This document shows positions 27,209 to 34,721 of a stretch of DNA of 64,000 bases, piece after piece. A program made the translations under genes and the position numbers. The notes below the pieces were generated by a model. That model ran no database searches, had not been told where the DNA came from, and was given only the letters and a program-made list of their open reading frames with translations. Position 1 is the first letter of the stretch; the number at the start of each line of letters is the position of its first letter. The stretch is taken from positions 1,848,923 through 1,912,922 of the forward strand of contig NZ_OY781918.1 of assembly GCF_963677195.1 (NCBI RefSeq). Reading direction: 5' to 3'. This stretch comes from an uncultured Marinifilum sp. (GTDB lineage: Bacteria; Bacteroidota; Bacteroidia; Bacteroidales; Marinifilaceae).

Positions 27209-29338
27209 ATGAAAAAATATATATCGATAATAACTAAAAGCTTGCAATTGCAGGCTTTTCAAGTAGAAAATACAGTACAACTATTAAGCGAAGGAGCTAC
27301 TTTGCCTTTTATTGCACGTTATCGAAAAGAGATGACAGGTAGTTTAGATGAAGTGCAAATTGCTAATGTAAAAGAGGAACTGGCACGTTTAACCGAGTTG
27401 GATAAACGAAGAGAAAGTATATTAGATTCAATTGACAAGCAGGAAAAACTAAGCGATGAATTGCGAGCAAGAATTGAAGCTTGTAAAGAACTAAATCAGC
27501 TGGAAGATTTGTATTTGCCTTACAAACAAAAGCGCAAAACAAGAGCAGTAAAAGCTCGTGAAAAAGGATTAGAACCTTTGGCTAAAATTCTCATGAAACA
27601 AGTGGAGCGTGATGTGGAAACCCGAGCTGCCCAATTTGTGAGTGATGAGGTTGCCAATGAGGATGAAGCCTTACAGGGAGCTCGTGATATAATTGCCGAA
27701 TGGGTGAACGAAAATGAAGTGGCTCGTAATTCGGTTCGAAGTATTTTTCAGCGTCAGGCAATTATTCGCTCAAAAGTAATTAAAGGAAAAGAGTCTGAGG
27801 GAGAGAAGTTTAAAGATTATTTTCAGTCGGAAGAGCAACTTAAGAGATGTGCATCGCACAGAATTTTGGCTTTGCGAAGAGGTGAGTCTGAGGGGATTCT
27901 GAGATTGGAAATTGCGCCTAACGAAGAAGATGTTCTGGATCGATTGGACCGAATTTTTGTGAAAGGAAATACAGAAGCATCGGAGCAGGTTGAGTTAGCA
28001 GTAAAAGATGCTTACAAAAGATTATTGGGATCGTCGATTGAAACCGAGTTTGCAAAATCCTCGAAAGAGGCTGCAGATAAGGAAGCCATTCGTGTATTCT
28101 CCGAAAATTTGCGACAGCTTTTATTGGCATCACCATTGGGACAAAAACGTGTGTTGGCAATTGATCCTGGCTACAGAACAGGTTGTAAAATTGTTTGTTT
28201 AGATGCGCAGGGGAATTTGTTGCACAACGAAACTATTTATCCACATGCTCCACAAAATCAAGGAAAAATGGCAGCTAAAAAGCTGACCAATATGGTAGAA
28301 ACCTACAATATACAAGCAATAGCCATTGGAAATGGAACAGCCAGCCGAGAAACAGAACGTTTTGTTACCAATTTGCATTACGACCGAAAAGTTCAGGTTT
28401 TCGTGGTGAGCGAAGCCGGAGCTTCAATTTATTCGGCATCGAAAGTGGCTCGTGAAGAGTTTCCCGAGTATGATGTTACAGTTCGTGGTGCAGTTTCTAT
28501 TGGTCGCCGCTTAATGGATCCTTTGGCCGAATTGGTTAAGATCGATGCCAAGTCGATTGGTGTTGGACAGTATCAGCATGATGTTGATCAGAATTTGCTG
28601 AAGCAGAGTTTGGATCAGGTGGTGGAATCATGTGTAAATAAAGTGGGGGTGAATCTGAATACAGCCAGCAAGCACTTGTTGACCTACGTATCGGGTTTGG
28701 GACCGCAACTGGCGCAAAATATTGTGGATTATCGTGCCGAAAACGGTGCTTTTTCATCCCGTAAGGAGATTTCGAAAGTGAAAAGAATGGGAGCCAAGGC
28801 TTTTGAGCAGTGTGCAGGATTTTTGCGCATTCCAAATTCCGAAAATCCACTGGATAATTCGGCTGTTCACCCCGAATCGTACAAAATTGTGAAGCAAATG
28901 GCGAAAGATGCCAATTGTGCTGTTGCTGATTTAATTGCCGATCAAAATCTGCGCAAGCAAATCGATCTGAATAAATATGTGACCAGTGAAGTTGGATTGC
29001 CAACCTTAAAGGATATTATGGAAGAGTTGGAAAAGCCGGGACGCGATCCGCGAACTGCCATAAAAGTTTTCCAGTTTAAAGAGGGGATTTACAAGATCGA
29101 TCAGCTGGAAGTAGGAATGGAGATGCCGGGTATTGTTACCAATATCACCAATTTTGGTGCTTTTGTTGATGTTGGCGTAAAGCAGGATGGATTGGTACAT
29201 ATTTCGCAACTGGCAAACAGGTTTGTTTCCGATCCTGCCGATGTGGTTCAGCTGCATCAGCATGTAAATGTAAAGGTAATTGAGGTTGATGTAGCAAGAA
29301 AACGCATTCAGCTTTCGATGAAGGATTGTGAGCAGTAA
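27209..29338 (+). CDS. tex: Tex-family transcription accessory RNA-binding protein
   Basis: Tex proteins bind RNA and associate with transcription elongation and RNA processing. The 709-residue product begins with the Tex N-terminal helical domain (LLSEGATLPFIARYRKEMTG), followed by the YqgF/RNase H-like domain (VLAIDPGYRTGCKIVCLD and IAIGNGTASRETE), a helix-hairpin-helix region (VSGLGPQLAQNIVDYRAENG), and a C-terminal S1 domain (PGIVTNITNFGAFVDVGV). All domains are present in the right order. Slightly short for Tex (usually 715-780), but complete. Codon use appears a little more GC-rich than its neighbours. Confidence 0.95.
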   Translation: MKKYISIITKSLQLQAFQVENTVQLLSEGATLPFIARYRKEMTGSLDEVQIANVKEELARLTELDKRRESILDSIDKQEKLSDELRARIEACKELNQLEDLYLPYKQKRKTRAVKAREKGLEPLAKILMKQVERDVETRAAQFVSDEVANEDEALQGARDIIAEWVNENEVARNSVRSIFQRQAIIRSKVIKGKESEGEKFKDYFQSEEQLKRCASHRILALRRGESEGILRLEIAPNEEDVLDRLDRIFVKGNTEASEQVELAVKDAYKRLLGSSIETEFAKSSKEAADKEAIRVFSENLRQLLLASPLGQKRVLAIDPGYRTGCKIVCLDAQGNLLHNETIYPHAPQNQGKMAAKKLTNMVETYNIQAIAIGNGTASRETERFVTNLHYDRKVQVFVVSEAGASIYSASKVAREEFPEYDVTVRGAVSIGRRLMDPLAELVKIDAKSIGVGQYQHDVDQNLLKQSLDQVVESCVNKVGVNLNTASKHLLTYVSGLGPQLAQNIVDYRAENGAFSSRKEISKVKRMGAKAFEQCAGFLRIPNSENPLDNSAVHPESYKIVKQMAKDANCAVADLIADQNLRKQIDLNKYVTSEVGLPTLKDIMEELEKPGRDPRTAIKVFQFKEGIYKIDQLEVGMEMPGIVTNITNFGAFVDVGVKQDGLVHISQLANRFVSDPADVVQLHQHVNVKVIEVDVARKRIQLSMKDCEQ

Positions 29339-29408
29339 TAAATAAAGTATAAAGTTATAAATTGAAATTCTTTTAGTAGGAATTTTGTTTGTTATAAAAT
29401 AATGAAAT

Positions 29409-29642
29409 ATGGATTTTAACGATCAGGATGTAATAATAGAATGCCCAACTTGTAAAAAGGAGATGATTGTAAAGATTTTAGAGATTACCAATCATCATAC
29501 GGTTAATTGTCCGGAGTGTGGTAAAAAAGTAGATTTATCGGCGAACGATCCATCTGCAAAATTAGGAATTCCTAAAGACTATAAGCCTTTTGAAGGTTTG
29601 GATGAATATTTGAAAGAGGTTGAGGCAAAAAGAAAGAAATAG
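29409..29642 (+). CDS. Small zinc-ribbon protein
   Basis: The 77-residue product has two Cys pairs, CPTCKKE and CPECGKK, 24 residues apart, a standard zinc-ribbon arrangement. The rest is charged with a helical Lys/Glu-rich tail (YLKEVEAKRKK). No other domain is seen, and the function is unknown; RNA or protein binding would be usual for such ribbons. It follows tex by 70 bp and ends at a bidirectional terminator. Confidence 0.7.
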   Translation: MDFNDQDVIIECPTCKKEMIVKILEITNHHTVNCPECGKKVDLSANDPSAKLGIPKDYKPFEGLDEYLKEVEAKRKK

Positions 29643-29650
29643 CATAAAAA

Positions 29651-29674
29651 AAGAGACGCAAATTTGCGTCTCTT
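29651..29674. terminator. Bidirectional terminator, perfect 12-bp palindrome
   Basis: AAGAGACGCAAA is followed at once by its complement, with A-rich sequence to the left and T-rich to the right. It separates the zinc-ribbon gene from the convergent DUF2807 gene. Confidence 0.8.
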
Positions 29675-29683
29675 ATATTAGTT

Positions 29684-30409
29684 TTAGCGTCGGTTAACAT
29701 CTCCTCCGCTCGAATTGCTTACATTTATTTTTGTTGGATTACCATAATAGCTAACATCTCCTCCTGAGCTGGCATCCGCTTCTATCGACTCACTTGCATA
29801 AACACTAACATCACCACCGCTCGAAGCTTTGGCTTTGCAAAATTTAGCTTTTAAATTATTTGCTCTTAAATCACTTCCACTGCTTGCTTTACCGTAAAAA
29901 GAATTGGTAGTACCAGAAAGGTTTGCATCGGCACCAGAGCTAACCGAACAGCTTACATTTTCGCCTTGTAGCTCTAATTTTGCATCGGCACCACTGCTTA
30001 CCGAAATGTCTAAAGTACCTGCTTTAATCAGGTTTTGTGATTCTAAATCGGAACCACTCGAAACATTTATTTCATTTACATTAACTATAGTAACATACAC
30101 ATTAAGCTCTTTGGCTCTGCGAATACTTTCCGAAGTCTTAATAATCAGTTCATCGCCTTTAACTCGAGTTACAATATAATCCAGTAAATTCTCGTCGGCC
30201 TCAACTGTTACCGATTCTTTATCGCCTTGTCTTAGATAAACATCGACACCACTGCTCGATGATATTTTTGAGAAAGAAGCAACTTCTCTATCTTGTTTTT
30301 GTACGTTTCCATTGCCCTTTTCACCCCAAAATTGTGCACAAGCAGATACTGAGAATAATAAAGATAATGCTACAAAACTTAAGGAGACTTTTTTAAATAA
30401 ATTTTTCAT
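29684..30409 (-). CDS. DUF2807 'GIN' head-domain lipoprotein
   Basis: The 241-residue product has a lipoprotein signal (VSAC, Cys24) followed by a domain that starts with GNGNVQKQDREVASFSKISSSSGVDVYLRQGD, the DUF2807 (auto-transporter adhesin head GIN) pattern. The body is a right-handed beta-helix type repeat in which SSG-x-D motifs recur eight times at about 20-residue steps (SSGSD, SSGAD, SSGGD). This gives a ladder of Asp and Ser on one face. Such proteins are abundant on Bacteroidota envelopes, with unknown function. It stands alone with a 465-bp upstream gap. Confidence 0.85.
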   Translation of the reverse strand: MKNLFKKVSLSFVALSLLFSVSACAQFWGEKGNGNVQKQDREVASFSKISSSSGVDVYLRQGDKESVTVEADENLLDYIVTRVKGDELIIKTSESIRRAKELNVYVTIVNVNEINVSSGSDLESQNLIKAGTLDISVSSGADAKLELQGENVSCSVSSGADANLSGTTNSFYGKASSGSDLRANNLKAKFCKAKASSGGDVSVYASESIEADASSGGDVSYYGNPTKINVSNSSGGDVNRR

Positions 30410-30874
30410 ATGTGCTAGATTTTAGTGAATTTCTTATGTTAATTATTCTTAAATGTATAGCAAATTTTTACTGCCTAAATTAGTCTTGTTAATTAATAAG
30501 ACGCCATATTAGGGTATGAAGTTACAGCATAATATAAATGTTTTTTTTAGTTGCCGATTTAATAAAATAAAGACGAAAATAGAATGTAGGGCGTTGCATT
30601 TAAAATAGATTACCCAAAGTATTAATTACTAATTCATGATAAAGAAAAATGGAATTATAATTTTCATAAAAATAGATAAGAGTTGTAATGCACACCAATT
30701 ATATACTTATAAGTTTAAGTGAGAGTAAAAAATGATAAACTAAAAGTGCTTATAAAATCCACTTAGTTAAGTATTTTAAAACTATTTTTTAAAATTATAC
30801 ATTGTTAATTCCTAATTAGTTGTTTGTAATTCATTCTCTTCATATATTTACAACTCAATAAATAATTAAATACT
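30410..30874. other. Intergenic region, no gene seen
   Basis: This 465-bp gap is about 75 percent A+T by eye and contains no convincing open frame. It should hold the divergent promoters of the DUF2807 gene and the acidic protein gene at 30875. TATATTTA at 30843-30850 is one base off a -7 element for the latter. A short palindrome ACTTATAAGT is at 30705-30714. Confidence 0.4.
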
Positions 30875-31129
30875 ATGCTCCCAAAGTTTTTATTAGCAGA
30901 CAATTCGCAAGAATTACCAGACACAATTTTTATTGTTCATACTCGTAGTCCGAGATGTATAATTGAATGTGATGTAGAAGACTTTAATTCCAATCAAACA
31001 ATTTACTGGATGGATAAAACTCCGGAAGATCAGAATTTGATTGAAGATATAATGGATGAAGCAGAAACATTCTATAATGATGAATTAGAAAATCAGGAAG
31101 ATCTTTATGATGAAGAATTCGATGATTAG
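30875..31129 (+). CDS. Small acidic conserved protein
   Basis: The 84-residue product has a hydrophobic N-terminal third (MLPKFLLADNSQELPDTIFIVHT) and a strongly acidic C terminus ending in DEEFDD. No signal peptide and no family I can name, although I recall similar proteins just upstream of PspC genes in Bacteroidota. It precedes the PspC gene by 8 bp, so the two are probably co-transcribed. The low isoelectric point suggests a cytoplasmic binding partner, which is inference. Confidence 0.7.
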   Translation: MLPKFLLADNSQELPDTIFIVHTRSPRCIIECDVEDFNSNQTIYWMDKTPEDQNLIEDIMDEAETFYNDELENQEDLYDEEFDD

Positions 31130-31137
31130 TTAATTTA

Positions 31138-31341
31138 ATGGTCATGAAAAAGAAATTAATACGATCATCTAATAAGATGGTTGCAGGTGTTTGTGCTGGT
31201 ATTGCCGAATATTTAGGTATAGACATAACACTTGTTAGGGTTTTGTATGTACTAATATCTTTATTTAGTGCTGGTTTTCCTGGATTATTAGTGTATATAA
31301 TTCTTTGGTTTGTGATGCCAGATTACTACGAAATTTTGTAA
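31138..31341 (+). CDS. PspC-domain membrane protein
   Basis: The 67-residue product is a single PspC domain: LIRSSNKMVAGVCAGIAEYLGIDITLVRVLYVL followed by a hydrophobic helix and FVMPDY. PspC domains sit in the inner membrane and take part in envelope-stress sensing in proteobacteria. In Bacteroidota such short stand-alone copies are common. A second ATG at 31144 (MKKKLIRSS) is an equally good start. A strong terminator follows. Confidence 0.92.
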   Translation: MVMKKKLIRSSNKMVAGVCAGIAEYLGIDITLVRVLYVLISLFSAGFPGLLVYIILWFVMPDYYEIL

Positions 31342-31363
31342 GAAACAAACAAAAATATTTAAC

Positions 31364-31393
31364 AGAGGTTAGCTTGGCATAACCTCTTTTTTT
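31364..31393 (+). terminator. Terminator after the PspC gene
   Basis: A perfect 8-bp stem (AGAGGTTA arms, 8-base loop) is followed by seven or more T. Confidence 0.85.
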
Positions 31394-31452
31394 GTGCTAT
31401 AAAATATTTAAAAAACACCACATTTGTCATGATTTAGATACTCCTTTTCTTC

Positions 31453-31460
31453 TATTTTTG
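31453..31460 (+). promoter_or_regulatory. Candidate -7 box of the outer-membrane protein gene
   Basis: TATTTTTG matches TAnnTTTG; TTTG occurs at 31423-31426, but 26 bases upstream, longer than usual. It would produce a leader of about 100 bases before 31570. Confidence 0.35.
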
Positions 31461-31569
31461 CTGCGAATTTTTGAGAGGCTTACTATTATTTGGTGCATAG
31501 CAAGTATCACACCACTTGTCTGCAAATTAGAGCTTTCTTATAACAACAACACACTAAATATTCTAACGG

Positions 31570-32286
31570 ATGAACCTAAGAAAACTAATTCCATTTATTG
31601 GATTGGTATTGATTTGTATGGGAGTAAATGCAGAAAATCTACCATCGAAAACAAAAGTTAATCGTAGTATCGACTTTGTGAGTAAGCATTTGTGGCGTGG
31701 TTTTAATAGCGGAACTGCACCTACAATTGAGCCTACCCTAGAATTACAAACTGGTCGTTTTACATTCGGAGCTTGGGGAGCTTATGCTACCGACGATAGT
31801 TATCAGGAAGTAGATTTGTATGTACAATACAACACTCCTTTATTTCAGTTTTGTTTATACGACTTTTATTGTCCAAGACAAAATTTCGAAAACTCGAAGT
31901 TTTTCGATTTCGATAGTGAAAATAGTGTTCACTTGTTTGATGCAACAGTAAAATATAAAGGCTGTGTAAAATTTCCCATATCAATAATGGGATCTGTTTT
32001 ATTTGCTGGCGAAATGGATAAAGATGAAAGTGGAGATCAGAACTATTCAACTTATTTTGAATTGGGATATGCTAAATATATTGCTGGTAAAAAATTCTCA
32101 TGGGCTTTAGGATTTTCACCATTTAAAGGTATGTACGACGATAAATTTAATGTAGTTAATGTGAATATGACTATGTATGATCAAATTAAATTGAACAATT
32201 ATTTTTCATTACCTGTTCGTGGAGGTATAACTGTAAACCCAGTTACCGAAAGGTTATTTCTAACTTTTGCTGTAACGATAAAGTAA
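31570..32286 (+). CDS. Outer-membrane beta-barrel protein, TorF-like putative porin
   Basis: The 238-residue product has a signal peptide (about 1-21, ending VNA-ENL). The mature chain begins with strands VNRSIDFVSKHLWRGFNSGTAPTIEPTLELQTG and FTFGAWGAYATDD, resembling the TorF/Gcw_chp family of small barrels that carry a WRG motif early on. The chain ends LFLTFAVTIK. Two Cys in the middle are unusual for a barrel. The role is unknown; the family is named as a putative porin. Single gene with its own terminator. Confidence 0.65.
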   Translation: MNLRKLIPFIGLVLICMGVNAENLPSKTKVNRSIDFVSKHLWRGFNSGTAPTIEPTLELQTGRFTFGAWGAYATDDSYQEVDLYVQYNTPLFQFCLYDFYCPRQNFENSKFFDFDSENSVHLFDATVKYKGCVKFPISIMGSVLFAGEMDKDESGDQNYSTYFELGYAKYIAGKKFSWALGFSPFKGMYDDKFNVVNVNMTMYDQIKLNNYFSLPVRGGITVNPVTERLFLTFAVTIK

Positions 32287-32309
32287 ATATTAAAAAGAAA
32301 ATATTTTCT

Positions 32310-32335
32310 AGGCTTCCGTTTGGAGGCCTTTTTTT
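32310..32335 (+). terminator. Terminator after the TorF-like gene
   Basis: An 8-bp stem (AGGCTTCC with GGAGGCCT, one G-T pair) and a 4-base loop are followed by seven T. Confidence 0.85.
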
Positions 32336-32405
32336 ATGCCTTACTTTTAAAGTTTGAAAGAATTGGTGATATTTAAATCACAATAAAAATAGAAGAAAAT
32401 ACAGA

Positions 32406-32786
32406 ATGACAGAATTAGAGAAAGTAAATCAGTTTCACGAAGCATTTGGTGTAAATGTTGAAAAATATCCTAAAATACCAAATAGAGATAGATGTGAGTT
32501 AAGACAAAATATTATACAAGAGGAAGTAAATGAGTTAAAATTAGCTTGGGAATCGGGAAATTTGGTTGAAGTTGCCGACGCTTTGGCAGATATTCATTAC
32601 GTGGTAATGGGTACTGTACTGGAGTTTGGTTTACAGGATAAATATCCTGAAATTTTTTCGGAAGTTCACAAAAGCAATATGAGTAAGTTAGATGAAAATG
32701 GCAAGGCATTGTATCGTGAAGATGGAAAGGTGATAAAATCGGAATTGTTTAAAGCACCAGATATAAAGAGAATTTTAAATAAATAA
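32406..32786 (+). CDS. MazG-like nucleotide pyrophosphohydrolase
   Basis: The 126-residue product is an all-alpha NTP pyrophosphatase domain. It shows the metal-binding pattern EEVNEL on helix 1 and DALADIHYV on helix 2, preceded by RCELRQNIIQ. The C terminus GKVIKSELFKAPDIK resembles phage- and bacteria-type MazG-like proteins of about 125 residues. It probably hydrolyses a noncanonical or excess NTP or dNTP to the monophosphate. It starts a run of five closely spaced plus-strand genes ending at 34681. Confidence 0.85.
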   Translation: MTELEKVNQFHEAFGVNVEKYPKIPNRDRCELRQNIIQEEVNELKLAWESGNLVEVADALADIHYVVMGTVLEFGLQDKYPEIFSEVHKSNMSKLDENGKALYREDGKVIKSELFKAPDIKRILNK

Positions 32787-32802
32787 GACTAAAAGTACAA
32801 TC

Positions 32803-33309
32803 ATGAAAAAGCTATATTTTGTATTAATTTTTCTAATTATTTTACCTGTATTTCTTAAGGCACAAGAATTTTCTTCTCTTAATAAGTTTTCTGATTTAAC
32901 CGAAGGGATTTGGCTAACCGAAGGAAAATGGGCAAATGGTGAAAGTTTTAAGCAGGAAGTAGATTTTTCCTGGGGATTAAATCAGAAAATTATAAAAGTG
33001 AAAACTTATGGTACTATTAATCCTGAAACAAAAGAATATGGTCTTAGAAATGAAGGAATAAGATCCTATAATGTTAAAGATTCTGTGATCCAGTTTTGGG
33101 AGTTTGATATTTATGGTGGAGTAACAAGTGGGATTTGTTATTTCGAAAATAAAAATTTGTATTATGAATATGATTATAATGATGAAAAATTGAGAGAAGC
33201 TTGGTTGTATGTAAATGATAATACTTACAATTATCAGATTGGAAGTTTAAAAAATGGTAAATTAGATAAAGTCTACATGAAATCATCGTATTACAGAATA
33301 AAAAAATAA
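32803..33309 (+). CDS. Secreted protein, DUF1579-like lipocalin-type fold possible
   Basis: The 168-residue product has a signal peptide (about 1-20, ending LKA-QEF). The mature chain, with EGIWLTEGKWANGESFKQEVDFSWGLNQKIIKVK and later SYNVKDSVIQFWEFDIYGGVTSG, alternates strands like small lipocalin or DUF1579 proteins that begin with a 'G-x-W' strand. The function is unknown, and the family placement is tentative. It is 16 bp downstream of the MazG-like gene and overlaps or abuts the PhzF gene. Confidence 0.5.
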   Translation: MKKLYFVLIFLIILPVFLKAQEFSSLNKFSDLTEGIWLTEGKWANGESFKQEVDFSWGLNQKIIKVKTYGTINPETKEYGLRNEGIRSYNVKDSVIQFWEFDIYGGVTSGICYFENKNLYYEYDYNDEKLREAWLYVNDNTYNYQIGSLKNGKLDKVYMKSSYYRIKK

Positions 33310-33317
33310 TGGGTGCT

Positions 33318-34112
33318 ATGAAATTGAAGAAATATCATATTGATGCTTTTACAGATAAATTATTTGGTGGCAATCCTGCTTGTGTAATTCCTTTGAGTAA
33401 ATGGCTGTCGGATGAAATTTTATTAAATATTACTAAAGAAAACAATTTGGCAGAAACAGTATTTTTTGTTCCTGTAGGAGACAAATTTCACATTCGTTGG
33501 TTTACACCCGAAATTGAAATGGATTTATGTGGACATGCAACTTTAGCTGCAGCACATGTAATTAAAAAGCATTTAAATTATAAAGGAAATGTAATTCGTT
33601 TTGGCTCCGAAAGTGGCGAATTGTTCGTTATTTGTGCTCAAGATAAGTACATACTCGATTTTCCTGCAAGAATACCTCTAATATCAGAATTACCTACAAT
33701 AATTTCTGCCAGTTTAAATATACAACCAAAGGAAATTTATAAAGCCCGCGATTATGTATTGATTTATGAGAGTGAGGAGGAAATTTTAACCTTATGTCCA
33801 GATAAAAATAAATTGGAAAAGATAGACTTAGGACAAGGAGGAATTGTGTGCACTGCCAAAGGAAATAATGTCGATTTTGTATCCCGTTTTTTTACGCCTG
33901 GGGCAAGTATTTTCGAAGATCCCGTTACGGGTTCGGCACATTGTAGTTTAATTCCATTTTGGAGCAAGAGATTATTTAAAGATGAATTGCTGGCTCATCA
34001 GTTATCTTCGCGAAAAGGAGTTTTGTATTGTAAAAACAAAGGAGAAAGAGTTGAAATTGCAGGAAGTGCGCTAACTTATAGTGTGGGAGAAATTTATTTG
34101 GATTGTAAGTGA
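33318..34112 (+). CDS. PhzF-family isomerase
   Basis: PhzF-like enzymes have a duplicated hot-dog-related fold and isomerise small metabolites. From ATG at 33318 the product starts MKLKKYHIDAFTDKLFGGNPACV; an ATG at 33309 that touches the preceding stop would add three residues. The catalytic Glu lies in NNLAETVF (residue 46 from this start), and the family motifs DLCGHATLAAAHV and FEDPVTGSAHCSLIPFW are present. Physiological substrate is unknown; no phenazine genes are near. The next gene overlaps its stop codon region. Confidence 0.9.
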   Translation: MKLKKYHIDAFTDKLFGGNPACVIPLSKWLSDEILLNITKENNLAETVFFVPVGDKFHIRWFTPEIEMDLCGHATLAAAHVIKKHLNYKGNVIRFGSESGELFVICAQDKYILDFPARIPLISELPTIISASLNIQPKEIYKARDYVLIYESEEEILTLCPDKNKLEKIDLGQGGIVCTAKGNNVDFVSRFFTPGASIFEDPVTGSAHCSLIPFWSKRLFKDELLAHQLSSRKGVLYCKNKGERVEIAGSALTYSVGEIYLDCK

Positions 34113-34114
34113 AA

Positions 34115-34681
34115 ATGGAATATATAGAGGAACAAAGATTCGAAAATCGGGACTTTTCGATAGATGAATTTACAAAAGCGGAGTACGATAATTGTAGATT
34201 TGTGAGTTGTAGGTTTGCCAACTCAGATTTATCAAATATTGTTTTTATGGAATGTGAATTTGAGGACTGCGACCTAAGTAATATAAAAGTTAATAATACC
34301 GCTTTTAGAGATATCAGATTTAAATCGTGTAAAATGCTGGGAATTTCCTTTCAAGATTGTAATAACTTATTGTTATCGTTTAATTTTGAGAATTGCATGT
34401 TAAACTTAAGTTCTTTTTATCAGTTGCAACTAAAAGCAATAAATTTTACGAATTGTAATTTAGGCGAAGCTGATTTTACAGAAACGAATATTAGTAAGGC
34501 AGTTTTCGATAATTGCAATTTAAGTGGGGCCGTTTTTGAATTTACCAATTTGGAAAAAGCCGATTTACGTTCAGCAATAAATTACTTTATTCATCCCGAA
34601 TCGAATAAAATTAAAAAAGCAAAGTTTTCTACTCAAGGACTGGCTGGTTTACTGCAGCATTACGATATTATTATCGAATAA
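34115..34681 (+). CDS. Pentapeptide-repeat protein, Qnr/MfpA-like
   Basis: From ATG at 34115 the product is 188 residues; a GTG at 34109 inside the PhzF end would add two. It is made of pentapeptide units A(D/N)LxX-like: FDENRDF-type units, then CRFVSCRFANSDLSNIVF, CEFEDCDLSNI, CNLGEADFTETNISKAVFDNCNLSGAVF and NLEKADLR. A short hydrophobic C-terminal tail (GLAGLLQHYDIIIE) looks like the dimerisation end of Qnr-type proteins. Members mimic DNA and bind gyrase in some bacteria, but whether this one does is unknown. Units rich in Cys are a notable feature here. Confidence 0.82.
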   Translation: MEYIEEQRFENRDFSIDEFTKAEYDNCRFVSCRFANSDLSNIVFMECEFEDCDLSNIKVNNTAFRDIRFKSCKMLGISFQDCNNLLLSFNFENCMLNLSSFYQLQLKAINFTNCNLGEADFTETNISKAVFDNCNLSGAVFEFTNLEKADLRSAINYFIHPESNKIKKAKFSTQGLAGLLQHYDIIIE

Positions 34682-34708
34682 AAAAAAGGAGTGATTTTCC
34701 CACTCCTT
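34681..34708 (-). terminator. Terminator of the AGCS symporter gene
   Basis: An 8-bp stem (AAGGAGTG arms, 7-base loop) is followed on the minus strand by a run of T. It lies in the 40-bp gap between convergent genes. Confidence 0.75.
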
Positions 34709-34721
34709 CTACAATACTTTG

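Noticed and set aside
25907..29338. Slightly higher GC and different codon feel in the flavoprotein and tex genes as sign of transfer
   Set aside because: The difference is judged by eye only, and tex is a core gene in its usual type of context.
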